Assembly: GCA_963585895.1 (NCBI GenBank) | Contig: CAUZXS010005791.1 | Span: 582,673-646,672, forward strand | Source of the DNA: Sepioteuthis lessoniana | Taxonomy: Eukaryota > Mollusca > Cephalopoda > Myopsida > Loliginidae | Length of the DNA: 64,000 nt | Direction of reading: 5' to 3' | Shown: positions 29,330-41,269 of the stretch, piece by piece | How the letters are laid out: every line of letters starts with the position of its first letter | How positions within the stretch are numbered: position 1 is the first letter of the stretch | Program-made: the position numbers and the translations under genes | Notes under the pieces: generated by a model | Seen by the model: only the letters and a program-made list of their open reading frames with translations | What the model was told of the DNA's origin: nothing | The model's database searches: none

Positions 29330-30930
29330 ATAGACATAAATATGGCAGACTGTAAATGAACTGAACAAGAGGGAGAGCACCTTGAGAGCAAAACTAAAAG
29401 CTGCCTGCCAAGAACAAATACAGATGTGAAATAAACATTACAAGAATCTCATTGTAAACTCCCTGAAAGTCATAAATAAACCTATTAGAAAAATTATCAA
29501 TAGCCAACAAAACATCAAACTCGGACTGTTTACTCAAGAAGTACTTAGAAAAATTAAAAACAGAAAAGTTGCAGGCCTTGATGAAATACCCCAAGAAGTA
29601 TGAAAGTCATGAAATTTGATGACATACTCCTTTGATTTTGCTACATTGTATATAAACAGAATACAATACAGAGATGGGCAAAAGGCTGCACCCTCTCCTT
29701 CCTTATGAAAGGTGACTTCAGAACCACCAAGAACTACAGAGGAATAACTCTTACTTCTATAGTGGGTAAGGTTTATTATGATCAACTTCTCAATTTCATT
29801 GAATCTGAAATTGAGAAAGTTCTGAGGAAAAAGCAGAACATTTTTTGTAGAAAGCAATCCACAATATCACAAATTCTAACAATCTGTGAATCATCGAAGG
29901 AGTTTGTGCAAAAAATCTTGTGTCAACATTATAATTTCTACATTTCTGGAAGGCATTTAATTCCATACACAAAGGAAAGATGAGCAAATTCATCTAGTGT
30001 ATGGTCTCCCCAAAGAAACTATTACAGCCATAATAATGCTCACTAGAAACACAAAAGTCAAGTTGACCATATGCAGACTTGATCTTCTTTGATATTGTTG
30101 CTGGAGTTCTGCAAAGAAATACATTAGCACCATAACTGTTTATAATCTGCCTCAACTACATACTTCAAATGTAGGTAGATCTAATAAAAGAAAATGGCTT
30201 TACACTAAAAAAAGGCAAAAAGTGGATGATATTCCACAGAAATTATAACAGACCCAGACAATGCTCTTTTTGCAAATGCACCTACCTAAGCTGTATCCCT
30301 GCTGTATAGCTTGAAGCAAGTAGCAGGAGGAATTACCTTCTATGTGAACACAAATAAAATGGAGTACATGTGTTTTAATCAAGAAGGAGCCATCCACTCT
30401 TACTTGTGGACCCCTGAAATTAGTAAACAAGTTCACATACCTCAGCAGCAGTGTCTTATCTACTGAAAGGGATGTCAATAGTTGTCTAGTGAAGGTGTGG
30501 ACTGCGATTGATGGGTTATCAATCATATGGAAGTCTGATCTATCCAATAAAATAAATCAGGATTTCTATGAATGCTCCACATGGACACTGACAAAATTCG
30601 TAGAGAAAAAGCTTGATGAGAACTGCACAAGAATGCTACAAGCTATATTGAACACATCCTGAAAGCAACACCCCTTGAAACATCTGCTGTATGGCCAATT
30701 ACCTCCGATCACTTAAACCATCTAAGACAAACAAGACATGCATGACCCTGCTTGAGAACTCATAAGGGACCTTCTTTTATGGATCCCTTCACATGGACAT
30801 GCCAACATTGGCTAACCAACAAGAACTTACCTACAACTGTTCTGTGCGGATACAGGATGCAGTTTGAAAAACTTGTTGGGTGCGATGGCTGATAGGGATG
30901 GATGGAGAAAGAGAGAGAGAGAAAACAATG
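29330..30930 (+). pseudogene. RTE-like LINE ORF2 fragment, plus strand
   Basis: The same LINE family as at 18,447, here with the RT amino half. It has a pre-RT block with VAGLDEIP-like sequence (about 29,570) and then GDFRTTKNYRGITLTSIVGK (29,705 onwards). The fingers-palm continuation is broken by stops, and the YADD region is lost to frame shifts near 30,255. Past this come SLLYSLKQVAGGI, NTNKMEYMCFNQEGA (30,350) and the C-terminal tail with RRTRHA (about 30,730). It runs to about 30,900. It is diverged and multiply shifted. Confidence 0.78.
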
Positions 30931-31369
30931 TTAGCAGTGTGACTTGATGATATATATACATACATATATATATATAAAATATCCAAAGTAGATAAGTTGG
31001 GAATGATTCTGTTTGAAAATATATTAGAGGATTCTTATAAATCTCCAGGAGTGCTCAATGTATGATAATTAGTATAGATATAAATTTCTTACAGAGGAAA
31101 TTTCCATATAATTGAAAAAACTCTACAAACCATCATTTGGCTTTCATAAATTTATTTCAGCTGGCAGCTCTATAAGAGAAACAGCTTCTTCAAATAGCTA
31201 TCACAATATGGAGAGAATAATTTTAAAATTTTTCAAAGGACTCTTACTTATTTAAAAAAAGAGGGTAGGGGAACAAAAATAGATGGGCAAAAAGTCTTCC
31301 AACACAAGTATGACCATGTGACAAGGTTCATTGTGGAACATTGCTGATGAATTCATTCTTACTTCTGTA
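30931..31369. other. No gene seen
   Basis: Short TATA/ACAT repeats near 30,950 and unassigned AT-rich DNA. Confidence 0.5.
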
Positions 31370-32345
31370 GCAGTGCCCTGCATGCTTTGTTTGTCTTATT
31401 TGGATGGTTTTAGATATAAGAGATAGGTAGCCATAGATCTGTTGTTTCATGGGATATTGCTTCCAGGATTTGTTCAATATAGCTCATAACATTTTTGTAC
31501 TGTTCCTATCTAACCTTTGCTGTATATGTTTCATCAGCGTCCATGTGGTGCATCCATACTGTCAAATTGACACAATCGCAGCTTGGAAGAAATCATGTTT
31601 TATTTTATCAGATAGGTTGGATTTCTATATGATTGATAACATCAATAACAGTCCATGCCTTTGCTAGGTGCATATTGATGTCATTTTCTGTAGATGAGAT
31701 GCTGCTACCAAGGTACATGAACTTCTCCACTAATTTCAGAGACCTGCCATTTAGAGTAGAGATATCTCCTTCTTGATTAAAACATGCACTCCATTTTGTC
31801 TGCATTTATGAGAAGGCCAATGCCTACTGCTCCCTGCTCTGCAGCAGAGACTCAGCTTGGGAAAGTGTATTTACTAGAAGCGCTATGTCATCTGCATAGT
31901 TTGCATCTATAATAGTTTCTGTGGTGTATCGTCAGCTTCTTGCACTTTTAGTGTAAAGCAATTTTCTTTTATTGGATCTATCAATGTTAGAAGTACATAG
32001 TTTAGGCAGATTATGAATAGATATAGGGCTAATGTATCTCTTTGCAGAACTCCAGCAACTATATCAAAGTCTATGTCACCATCTGGTGAATAAACCTTGA
32101 CTTCCATGTTACTATAGAGCATCATTATGGCTGTGCCAGTTTCTTCAGAGAGACTCTAGGCTAGAAATATTTGTTCCATCTTCCCTCTGTGTATGGAATA
32201 AAATGCCTTGGAAAAATCTACAAACAAGAGTCTCACCTCATGGTTTTCTGCATAAACTCCTTTTGTAATTCAATGAATTGTCAGAATCTGTGATTTTGTG
32301 TATCAGTTTCTTCAAAAACCATTTTGATACTTTCTAAGAATTTTC
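31370..32345 (-). pseudogene. RTE-like LINE ORF2 fragment, minus strand
   Basis: Minus-strand pieces include VYSPDGDIDFDIVAGVLQRD and LYLFIICLNYVLLT (32,125-31,907), a degraded catalytic region, then CFNQEGDISTLNGRSLKLVE and KFMYLGSSISSTE (31,805-31,608), and the tail to about 31,370. It is the same family as the fragment at 29,330 but in the opposite orientation and a separate copy, since the two overlap in the part of ORF2 they cover. Confidence 0.8.
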
Positions 32346-33129
32346 TCAATTTCTGGTTTGATATATATACATTTAATATATATTTATATCTATCAATCTA
32401 CATTTATATATATATATATATATATATATCCACAGATCATATTGAGTTTTATTTTTTCTCATAGGGATATTCTTTGACTATTGAGAAAATAGAGACTATG
32501 TTAGAAAGTCCTAGCATTTTGGTCTCTTTTGTGTAATATCTCTTGATTCAACAATCTTTAAATTTTTATTTATTCATTCATTTTTTCCTTGGTAACATTT
32601 TTTTGACAAGTTCCTTTTCATAGTTGAAAATAGGGGGGGGTTAAGATAATTAGAATAACCAAAGAAAGGAAAACAACATTCCATGAAGTTCACAACATAC
32701 ATGGGTTTAGTTCTAGGTACAAACATTGATAATTTGCAAACAATTAGGACTTTTTCTGCCTAAAAATATTTAATGATAATCTCCAATTTCTCTGTAATTT
32801 TCTTTTCAAGTTTTGTAGAGGTATTTGGGTTGTTTAAGATAAACGAGTCCTTTGAGAAGTTACATGAAGAACAGTGTTGTTGTTTGTTTCTTGTTAGAAT
32901 GAAATTTAATAATATGCTCACTCTCTTCAATAATCATAATGCTGTCTGCAAGAGGGAATATTTTTACTGCATGTGTAATTTGTCATTATAATAATGAATA
33001 ACTGGCTACTATTTCTATGGCATGTCACTGTGTTAGTAATAAAAAATGCATTCCTAATTTGGATAAAAGCAACTCTGAGGAACACAAATTTATCTGCATT
33101 TTGAAAAGTTGAAAGCAACTATGAAAAAA
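32346..33129. other. No gene seen
   Basis: (AT)n at about 32,405-32,430, then AT-rich unassigned sequence. The last bases (GAAAGCAACTATGAAAAAA) are the left shoulder of the tandem array. Confidence 0.5.
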
Positions 33130-34436
33130 CATCCTTGTAGCTAATAAATATTTGATTAACAATCAAGTCTCCCTGATTTTCTTAATATTTCCATCTTTAT
33201 TGCCATCATCCTCCCAACATTATCTCCATATTGAAAGGATGACGGCAACTGTGAAAAAACATCATTGTAGCTAATGAATATTTGACTTACAATCAAGTCT
33301 CGTTGATTTTCTTGATATTTCCATCTTTATTGCCATCATCCTCACAACATTATCTCCATAGAGAAAGGATGAAAGCAACTGTGAAAAAAACATCCTTGTA
33401 GCTAATGAATATTTGATTAACAATCAAGTCTCCTTGATTTTCTAATATTTCCATCTTTATTGCCATCATCCTCACAACATTATCTCCATAGAGAAAGGAT
33501 GAAAGCAACTGTGAAAAAAACATCCTTGTAGCTAATGAATATTTGATTAACAATCAAGTCTCCTTGATTTTCTTAATATTTCCATCTTTATTGCCATCAT
33601 CCTCACAACATTATCTCCATAGAGAAAGGATGAAAGCAAATGTGAAAAAACATCCTTGTAGCTAATGAATATTTGATTAACAATCAAGTCTCCTTGATTT
33701 TCTAAATATTTCCATCTTTATTGCCATCATCCTCACAACATTATCTCCATAGAGAAAGGATGAAAGCAACTGTTAAAAAAACATCCTTGTAGCTAACGAA
33801 TATTTGATTAACAATCAAGTCTCCTTGATTTTCTTAATATTTTCATCTTTATTGCTATCATCCTCAAGTTGGTTTCAGAAGTCTAGTTGAAGAGGAATCA
33901 ACCTATTGGGTGCTAGTCAATTTACTTAACTTGCAAAATGCACTGATGGATGTTCACCATCAGCAAAATGCTGTTCTTTTCCACTTCAAACTTAGTCTAT
34001 TTTATATTCATCAAATCTAGCCACTTCACAGAGGCTTATCTCGTTCTCCTCCATAAAACAAGTCACACCTCTTGCGTCCTTTTCTTCTTCTGGTTTCTGT
34101 GTGCCGGTAGCAGAGAGAGCACACCTTCTGTTTCTTCGAGGTAAGATTGTTCGTGGCATTACTATTACACATCCTCACAACATTATCTCCATATAGAAAG
34201 GATGAAAGCAACTGTGAAAAAACATCCCTGTAGCTAATGAATATTTGATTAACAATCAAGTCTCCTTGATTTTCTTAATATATCCCTCTTTATTGGCATC
34301 ATCCTCACAACATTATCTCCATATAGAAAGGATGAAGGCAACTGTGAAAAACATTCTTGTAGCTAACAATCAAGTCTCCTTGATTTTCTTTATATTTCCA
34401 TCCTTTTTGCCATCATCCTCACAACAATATCTCCAT
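33130..34436. repeat. 130-bp tandem repeat, about eight copies
   Basis: Copies of CATCCTTGTAGCTAATGAAT start at 33,130, 33,260, 33,391, 33,521, 33,651 and 33,782. After a 303-bp insertion they resume at 34,223 and 34,352 (partial). Periods are 130-131 bp. Middle copies are nearly identical while the outer ones are more diverged, as expected for unequal exchange. The period is not a multiple of three and no frame is conserved, so it is not coding. Confidence 0.95.
33867..34169 (-). mobile_element. 303-bp repeat inserted in the satellite, 8-bp TSD
   Basis: Interrupts the sixth 130-bp unit with CATCCTCA on both sides (33,859-33,866 and 34,170-34,177). It matches 55,030-55,350 in inverted orientation. 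On the minus strand it contains KKQKVCSLCYRHTETRRRKG and RKRCDLFYGGERDKP, a Cys-rich basic peptide resembling the C-terminal zinc region of PiggyBac-type transposases. No terminal inverted repeats were seen. Confidence 0.7.
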
Positions 34437-34804
34437 AGCATAGATTCTTTACAATTACATAAAAATCTTAGTTGAATAGTTTGTTACCTTTAATGAAGTG
34501 TTTACCAATCAAATTAAATATACTTTCCACTTAAGGTTTTAATGTATTATTAAAAATTTGGTTAAACCAGATGATATTTCTTCTTATTTTATTATACCCT
34601 TTGGAAGTATTTTATGCCACTAATGACTGGTAGTTTTAACTGAAGTTTAAGTGACTGTAAGTCTTCTCTGCTCCCTAAAGTTCTTCTAAGTATTCTAGCC
34701 AATCTTAACAGTGCTCTATTCTGAGCAGTCTAAATTATTTCTCTAATCTCTCATTCCTTAGTCTCTTTTCTAAGTTCTTCAATTAGGATTGGTATACTGA
34801 TCAC
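34437..34804. other. No gene seen
   Basis: AT-rich sequence between the satellite and the next SINE. No recognisable repeat or coding. Confidence 0.5.
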
Positions 34805-34809
34805 AGACA

Positions 34810-34970
34810 TGCCCATTGGCTATTGGGTAGAATGTTCACTAATGGCCCAGGAAAACCTGGGTTCAATCCCTGGTCGAGTCATACTAAAGACTCAAAAAAT
34901 GGTACTTGATATTTCCTTGCTTAACAATCAGCATTATAAGGTATGTATGAAGGGTAAAGTGGAGGAAGTC
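34810..34970 (+). repeat. tRNA-derived SINE, family 1, 3'-truncated
   Basis: Head TTGGCTATTGGGTAGAATG and GGGTTCAATCCCTGGTC (A- and B-box regions), body to AAAGTGGAGGAAGTCAAT, then loss of homology. Confidence 0.85.
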
Positions 34971-35015
34971 AATAACATCTGTTTTTATTGTATAAAGATG
35001 AATAAGAAATAGTAA

Positions 35016-35213
35016 GTAAAGTTGGCGACCTTAGTCGAGGGTGACCCAAAGGCTCCCTTTTTGATAGTTACTACACTTCAGTGTTGGGGAGGGCTCTACA
35101 CCATTCTCTGGATTGCTCCACTTTACCCTCGATCCTTACCTTATAATGCTGTGTTAAACAAGGTTGCATCAAGTACCATTTTTTGTCTTTGATATGACTC
35201 GACCTGGGATTGA
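35016..35213 (-). repeat. tRNA-derived SINE, family 1
   Basis: Tail GTAAAGTTGGCGACC at the left, head at the right ending in CGACCTGGGATTGAA. The outermost tRNA-like 5' part is missing. Convergent with the SINE at 34,810, forming a loose inverted repeat. Confidence 0.85.
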
Positions 35214-35345
35214 AAAAGTGTGTAAAAATCCTAGTATCTTTGGTTTAGAAGAAAATGAACTTTTTATTGATGATTTTAAAAGTGTATTTATTCATTGACA
35301 ATAATCAGTGTGTGTTATTATATATATGTATGTATGTATTGATAT

Positions 35346-35492
35346 TTTTTTCATCATACAATGTATGAAAGTATGTATGTTACCCTGCCCTCATCAGCCA
35401 CCAACCAGGAGTTATAACAAAGTTTCAGTATCTCAGGGCAGTACTTTCACTCCATGTGCTACCAAGCAGCTTTTGCCACCAGAAAGGGCATC

Positions 35493-35540
<48 letters not shown>

Positions 35541-36420
35541 AGATCAACCAAAGGGAGAAATTACATTGCGTGTTCATCTTCATTTTTTCTGCAGTTTGTG
35601 ATTTTTAAAATGCTTTTACTTTCAGCCATTGATGTCATTATGTGTTTGCAGTAACCGTTTCTTGATGTTACATAATCACCCAGGTATGATGATTCTGCGT
35701 GCATTTCATACATGCTGAAGACTTTGTTCTTGACCAAATCCAGCTTGATGCATATTGCACTGTGGTCTGAAGACAATATGAGGCAACTTTCAAACTGCGG
35801 CCAGTGATTCTTATTTTTGATAGAAACGAAATGACTGAGCATTCTAGAAAACCATGACAACCAACCTCAATAGGAATCACATGGCATATCCAACCTTTTT
35901 CCATGCAGTCGGCACACATTGGTTTTTCTTCTGTTCATGTGCCTCCCCCCCAGTTTTCTCACCAGGGGACAGTCAATTAATTCTAAGAGGAGGACACTCT
36001 TCTTTGAGTCGGGCCACTTTTCTGTTTGAATGATGTGAACTTGAAATTGTAGAGATGTGTTGAAATCCACTGAAACCTTCCAGTCATTAGCTCCATTCAG
36101 TAGCTTCATATTAGAAGTTTTTTTGTTTCTTCACTAGGCATTCACCTTGAATTCACCTGAATTATGGGTTCCAGGTTGCTGGTTAGTTGCCTCACATTGT
36201 GCTCTTAATGGCTGCATGACCACCTCCAATACCTGGTTATGTCACCATGTTTACATCTGAAGTGATTGTGAACATATAGATAGCACATGGCGCAAGGTAC
36301 CCTGATCACTTTTATACAAAATGTACAGATCCGAATCAGAATATCCCCATAATTTTAGGTTGGGCGCATTTGGTACTAGATCATATGTAGAGCGAAGAAG
36401 GAATGATATTGCCATGATAA
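35346..36420 (-). pseudogene. R2/NeSL-like LINE, C-terminal nuclease part and 3' UTR
   Basis: Minus strand from 36,420: FLLRSTYDLVPNAPNLKLW, a zinc-finger remnant (LYILYKSDQGTLRHVLSIC), then GANDWKVSVDF. A restriction-like endonuclease block follows, with WPDSKKSVLLLELIDCP (about 36,020), which keeps a PD...ELxxC/xP-like pattern. The conserved tail IPIEVGCHGF comes next, and the ORF ends near 35,570. The 3' UTR contains an (AT)n tract (35,496-35,537) and ends with a short A-run at about 35,350. This nuclease type defines the R2/NeSL-like group of LINEs, which nick their targets with a restriction-like enzyme. RT is missing. Confidence 0.75.
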
Positions 36421-37850
36421 TTTAATCGGTTTAATATCATTCCATTTTGTCCAAGCACATTGTTTGGCCTGATATGTATATTATTGAAAAGAATATAATC
36501 ACCTAATTTACAACATATATAACAGATTCCTGAGAACAAATTTATTGAGTTGATAAAATTTGCTACAATGTCTATAGAATTTAGTTTTGACAATATTATA
36601 TACAGACAGATTGATGGGGTCTCTATGGGATCTCCATTGGGACCTGCTTTGGCTAATATTTTTGTGGGGTTTCATGGAAAGGAATTTCTGTTCAGTCTAA
36701 ATAAGTAAAAAGTAAAGTTGGCAACTGTAGTCGAGGGCAACCAGAAGGCTCCCTTTTCAATAGCTACTACACGGAGGTGTAGGGGAGGGTGCTACTCCTT
36801 TCCCTGGATTGCTTCACTTTACCCTTGATATGTACCTTATATTGCTGAGTGTTAAACAAGGAGGTATCAAGTACCATTTTTAAAGTCTTTGGTATGATGT
36901 GACCTGGGATTGAACCTAGGTCTCCTGGACCATTGGCAAACACTCTGCCCACTAGCCCAAATTGTCCAGTAATCTAAATAAACTGGTAGTCTATTTTTGT
37001 TATGTTGACAATACATTTTGTCTTTTTAATAACAAGCCTGAGGTGGACTTGTTTTTTACCTCCCTTTATAATATCCATCCAGCCCTTACATTTAGACTAG
37101 ATAAGAAAACTGATTATATGTTGCCCTTTTAAGATGTTTTAGTTTGTAGGACCCCTTCACATTATTTCACATTGATATATCATAAACCTATATTTACAGG
37201 TTTTTATACCCGGTGGGATTCTTTTTGCCCAATCAAACAAAAAATTAATCTAATCAAGACCCTAACACATAGAGCCTTAATGATTTGCTCTGAATCTACC
37301 CCTGGTGCAGAGATCAAACTTACCTCTAGAATTGAGTGTGCTACAAACAGTTATCACTTATAAAATAAATGAATTTAACAAAATTAAACAAGCATCAGTA
37401 CAAAAGTGCCCTGTTTATTCATCTTCCTTGGATGGGTAGAATTAGAGATTTGCTAAGCGATTCTCACAAACTATACTGAGGTGTTATTTTTCAGCCAATG
37501 TACAAGTGGTCTTTAATACTAAACTCATTCTGACAAATATTCATAAGGATTTTCTTCCCCCTCACCATAATAATTCTCTTATTTATTTGTTTAGATGAAG
37601 TTGAGGTTTGTACTACATAAGAACTAACCAGTGGATAAATGCTAAAATTAAACAACATGTCCTGACAAAAATACATAACTTTATTAGTGGCCTAACTTAT
37701 AATCTTAGGAATACATGCAGGTCTTCAATTGCAGAACACTTTATTAATAATTGTGATTGTGCTAATAATTTTAGTGTTGATTTGTTCTCTGTACTGAGTT
37801 AGTCACATTCTTAATTTCATCTAAAAGTATTGGAGACAATACATATTTTG
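36421..37850 (+). pseudogene. Penelope-like element (lineage D), split by a SINE
   Basis: The plus strand gives a PLE RT and nuclease. IYRQIDGVSMGSPLGPALAN (36,600) is motif B. The SINE at 36,705-36,966 interrupts the next segment. After it LVVYFCYVDNTFCLFNNKPE is motif C, where YVDD is usual and the second Asp is Asn. ALTFRLDKKTDYMLPF and YHKPIFTGFYTRWDSF (37,172 onwards) follow. The C-terminal part (37,600-37,800) with INAKIKQHV, SSIAEHFINNCDCANNFSVD belongs to the GIY-YIG region. Several stops and shifts. Distinct from lineages A and C in every motif. Confidence 0.82.
36705..36966 (-). repeat. SINE family 1 inserted in the PLE, with TSD
   Basis: A full-length SINE with tail GTAAAGTTGGCAACTG at the left and a head with ACCTAGGTTCAATCCC (minus strand). 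Flanks are CAGTCTAAATAA (36,693-36,704) and CAGTAATCTAAATAA (36,967-36,981), a target duplication with a 2-base difference. The PLE reading resumes straight after. Confidence 0.88.
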
Positions 37851-38284
37851 TCCAGCAGACCGTTGTAGGAGTCACTTCTCTAATGCGCCTAATAAACAAT
37901 AACAATAACAACACTTACCAGTTTAGCAGCCCCAACAGGCATTCAACTGGCAGACAAAAATAAAACAGACCCTGCGACATTGCTGAAACAAGCCGGTGTG
38001 TATATATATATATATATATGGGCAAAACCAACTGGGAGTCAGATCAAAGTCAGAACAGGGCTAGTGAGACCTGTGGGACAAGATGAGATTAAAGTCAGAA
38101 CTGCAGTAGGCAGAAAGGTCAGATAAAACAGCTTCCCTGGGCTCTAAGCTTTATTGACCTTGTACCAGTAAGGAAGCCAGCCAAATACAATACTGTGAAG
38201 AAAAACAAACAGAACCACCATAAAGCTTACCTCGCACCAAACTGCCTGAGTAGTAATTTACGAAGGTCTTTACTTCGATTTAGC
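37851..38284. other. No gene seen; (AT)n at 37,999-38,018
   Basis: Unassigned DNA with an (AT)n tract. CAAACTGCCTGAGTAG occurs twice around 38,240-38,335, a small local duplication. Confidence 0.45.
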
Positions 38285-38316
38285 ACAAGGCCAAATGAAT
38301 GGGGCACCCAATGAGA
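38285..38316 (-). repeat. SINE fragment (family 2-like head end)
   Basis: AATGGGGCACCCAATGAGA here is the reverse complement of TCTCATTGGGTGCCCCATT at 38,483-38,501. It is a small inverted piece of the SINE that follows. Confidence 0.45.
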
Positions 38317-38424
38317 CCAAACTGCCTGAGTAGAAGATAAGAGATAAGTTAGTACTTGTTGATCTCTGACTGAATTTGTACTTACATAAGAATGTTGAAT
38401 GTAAAAACTTTTGAATGACATTGT

Positions 38425-38520
38425 CTCTGGTGGTGTAACGGTTAACAAGCTAGACTAGCAAACCTATATGAATGAGTTTAAGTCTCATTGGGTGCCCCAT
38501 TCTTATTGCCTTATGCTACA
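38425..38520 (+). repeat. tRNA-derived SINE head
   Basis: CTCTGGTGGTGTAACGGTTA (A-box region) and GAGTTTAAGTCTCATTGGG (B-box region) give a tRNA-like head, followed by a short body. The 3' part is not recognisable. Confidence 0.55.
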
Positions 38521-38726
38521 TCTAAGCAAAAAGCTTAGTAAATTACTAAATACTGTTATTGTTGCAAAGTTGTGTTGTTTTTGTTTCTGAGCAATCCTTT
38601 TTTTTTCTTTTGGGATCTTAAAAACTTAAAAGTCTGTCAATGTCAAATTATTCTGTGTTATCCAAGAAATTTCCATTGTGGATTGAAGGCAAAGTCTACT
38701 TGTGTTTAGTGGGCCAATGGCCACAT

Positions 38727-38761
<35 letters not shown>

Positions 38762-41269
38762 GTGTATATCCTTATCCCATTGCTAATACTTGACATAATT
38801 TCTGAACACTGACAATTTTTTTTTTCAAATTATCAATTCATTTCTTATATAACCTTATTTTGTTGCTAATACTTGGCATAATTCCTGAACATCAACAATC
38901 CTTTTCTTTACAATCATCAATGTATTTTTAGTGGATGGAAATTTTTATGTAAAACATTTATTTAAGTTCATCATGAAACCACTTACCAATCAGTTATACT
39001 TTAAAAAATTCTTTATTTGACATGTAAATTAGATTAAATTATTGTGAAGAATGTTTCCAGCATTTTATATCTTTTCTCTTTATTCATAAAGCTTTTTTTT
39101 GTTGTTGTTGTTGCTCTATAAACAAGACATGTTGTGACAAAATAACTACCTGAATTCTAACACATTGAATGAGTCAAGGCTGGAGTGTGGCTTTGGTGAC
39201 TACTCTATCCTCTGGTGACATCTCCCAGACATTTTACCTATTAAATCTAAATCTGTTTTTTCCCTCTTGACTGCTCACCTTTAGTTTTGACTATTTAAGA
39301 ATAAAGAAATGATATCAGCTATACTAGATTGGAAATTGAGAAACATTATGTTTCTGGGTAACAATGCTTCAACAAAGTAATACTTCGAACATCTACTTCA
39401 TATGATTCATTGATTTTATGAAATTATTTTTTTCAATACATTCTGTAATCTCAAGAAGAGGCATTATTATTCCAACAGTTAAATCATTCTTAGTTTCTCT
39501 TGTTACTCCAGAGTCTTGTCATCAACACATTTTTTTCCACAAAAGTACATAACAAATTTTTACGTAAAAGAATGGAAAGTTTTGAAGTATTAGAAGTGGA
39601 AATATGAAAATATAAATGAGGTTCAGTGTGTATGCACTTAAGAGGGTCTAGTGAAGAAAATTATCCTTCATTATATACTTACTAAAAAGCATGTTATAGT
39701 AAAATGTTGTTACTTGGTTAACTTCAATTGGCATAAGATGTCAATAGTAAGCCACCCAGGTAGAATCAAGCTTCTTCAACTTGTGAATCAGTCTGAGTTA
39801 AACATTAAACTTTCAAACCATTATTCTACTGCAGATACCTATTACTGTTGTTTACTAAGTTTAGTCTTTGTCCTGGACACTAAACTGCATCGACTACTAA
39901 GGCTCTAGTTCTGGAACTATAGGCAGGATAATATCACCACTTTATTGTAATACCTTTTAGAGTCCAATCAGTGGGTCAAATAAATATTTTTGAAAATTAT
40001 TAGCATTAGATTGAAATACTTGAGACTATAATTATTTATAAATAATTTCACTATACAACAAAATTGTAAATGTTTCTGAACAGAAAGTGTTATTTCACAA
40101 TTTCTTATGTATAACATAAATAGAAGAGCCTATATTTTGTCACCAAGGAGCATATAAAAAATATCATGATTGGTGCTGATACTTGATAATGATTTATATA
40201 ACAGTTGAAAATCTCAAAAAGCTGCTCACTTCTTGATATTTTTGTATTAGTTTAGTATTAATAAATGTAAAATTTGAATCATATTTTGCTTTATTCTGGT
40301 GATCTATACATAGAAAATTGATTGATGTCTAAATTTCATTATCCAAGATAGGAAAGTTAAGTTTAGAGGAAATAATGGCCATTTTCTATAAGTTTACAAC
40401 ATTATCTTCAAGAAGAAAATTTATCTTACATAGTGTTATCCAGAGCAGAAAATCAATGGTCATTTTCAATATATATACAATATTAGCAAGTAAAAGACAA
40501 CACATACTATTCATGAACAACATTTCTTGTACATTGTGTTGTGATTATTATTATGAGTTACTTGATACCATATAATTGCTTTCCAAAAGAACCCACTGAC
40601 TTCAGGATTAAATAACCCAAGATTCAACATGCCATAAAACCAACCAACCAAATTAGTCTGACACAAGCTCAAAGTAATAAGGTACATATTCAAGGATTAA
40701 ACTTAGTACTCTAGGGAATCGGTTATCCTTTCAAACTATTATGCTATAAGCTCTTAACCTTTTTATAAACAGAAAAGTCCCTTAAAGAAAGCTTTTACTT
40801 AATCTTTAATAACATTAGAAAGAACTCTTAAGTACTTATCCATATTACTTACAAGTTGCAAGATCTTTTATTTAAATAAAGGACATTGTAGGTTTTAAGT
40901 TTAGCATAATTATTTGTATTTTATTTTTCTTTAGTTATTTACTATGGGTTACTGCCTTGCTTATATCAAGCATGGCATGCAAAAGATGGATACAAATTTA
41001 AACCCCCACAAAAAACAAAAGATTTCCTAGTGGTTTTTTTAGTCCAATATCCTGATGAAATGGATTTTTTCTAAGCATGACACCTGCCTTTGACATAGTG
41101 AATTTATATTAGGAGTGAGTGAGCTATCTGCTTCTTGTAAAGATTACCAAGAGTGGGTAAATCCTATGAAATGGACACCCTTTTACTGCCAAGAGAAAAG
41201 CAGGACATAGTGGATGAAAGGTAGATCCTACCTAAAAAGCAATCATCACCAAATTTCCTTAGTATATAT
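38521..41269. other. Long AT-rich stretch without a gene
   Basis: An (AC)n-(AT)n tract occupies 38,728-38,762. Two similar stretches (38,770-38,830 and 38,850-38,905, both with TTGCTAATACTTG...CATAATT) form a local duplication. Open stretches at 39,651-39,908 and 40,375-40,575 have AT-driven composition and no family resemblance. A weak minus-strand tRNA-like head may be present near 40,690-40,750. Confidence 0.5.

Noticed and set aside
33130-34436. Coding tandem-repeat protein
   Set aside because: The 130-bp period breaks the frame in every unit and stops are frequent.
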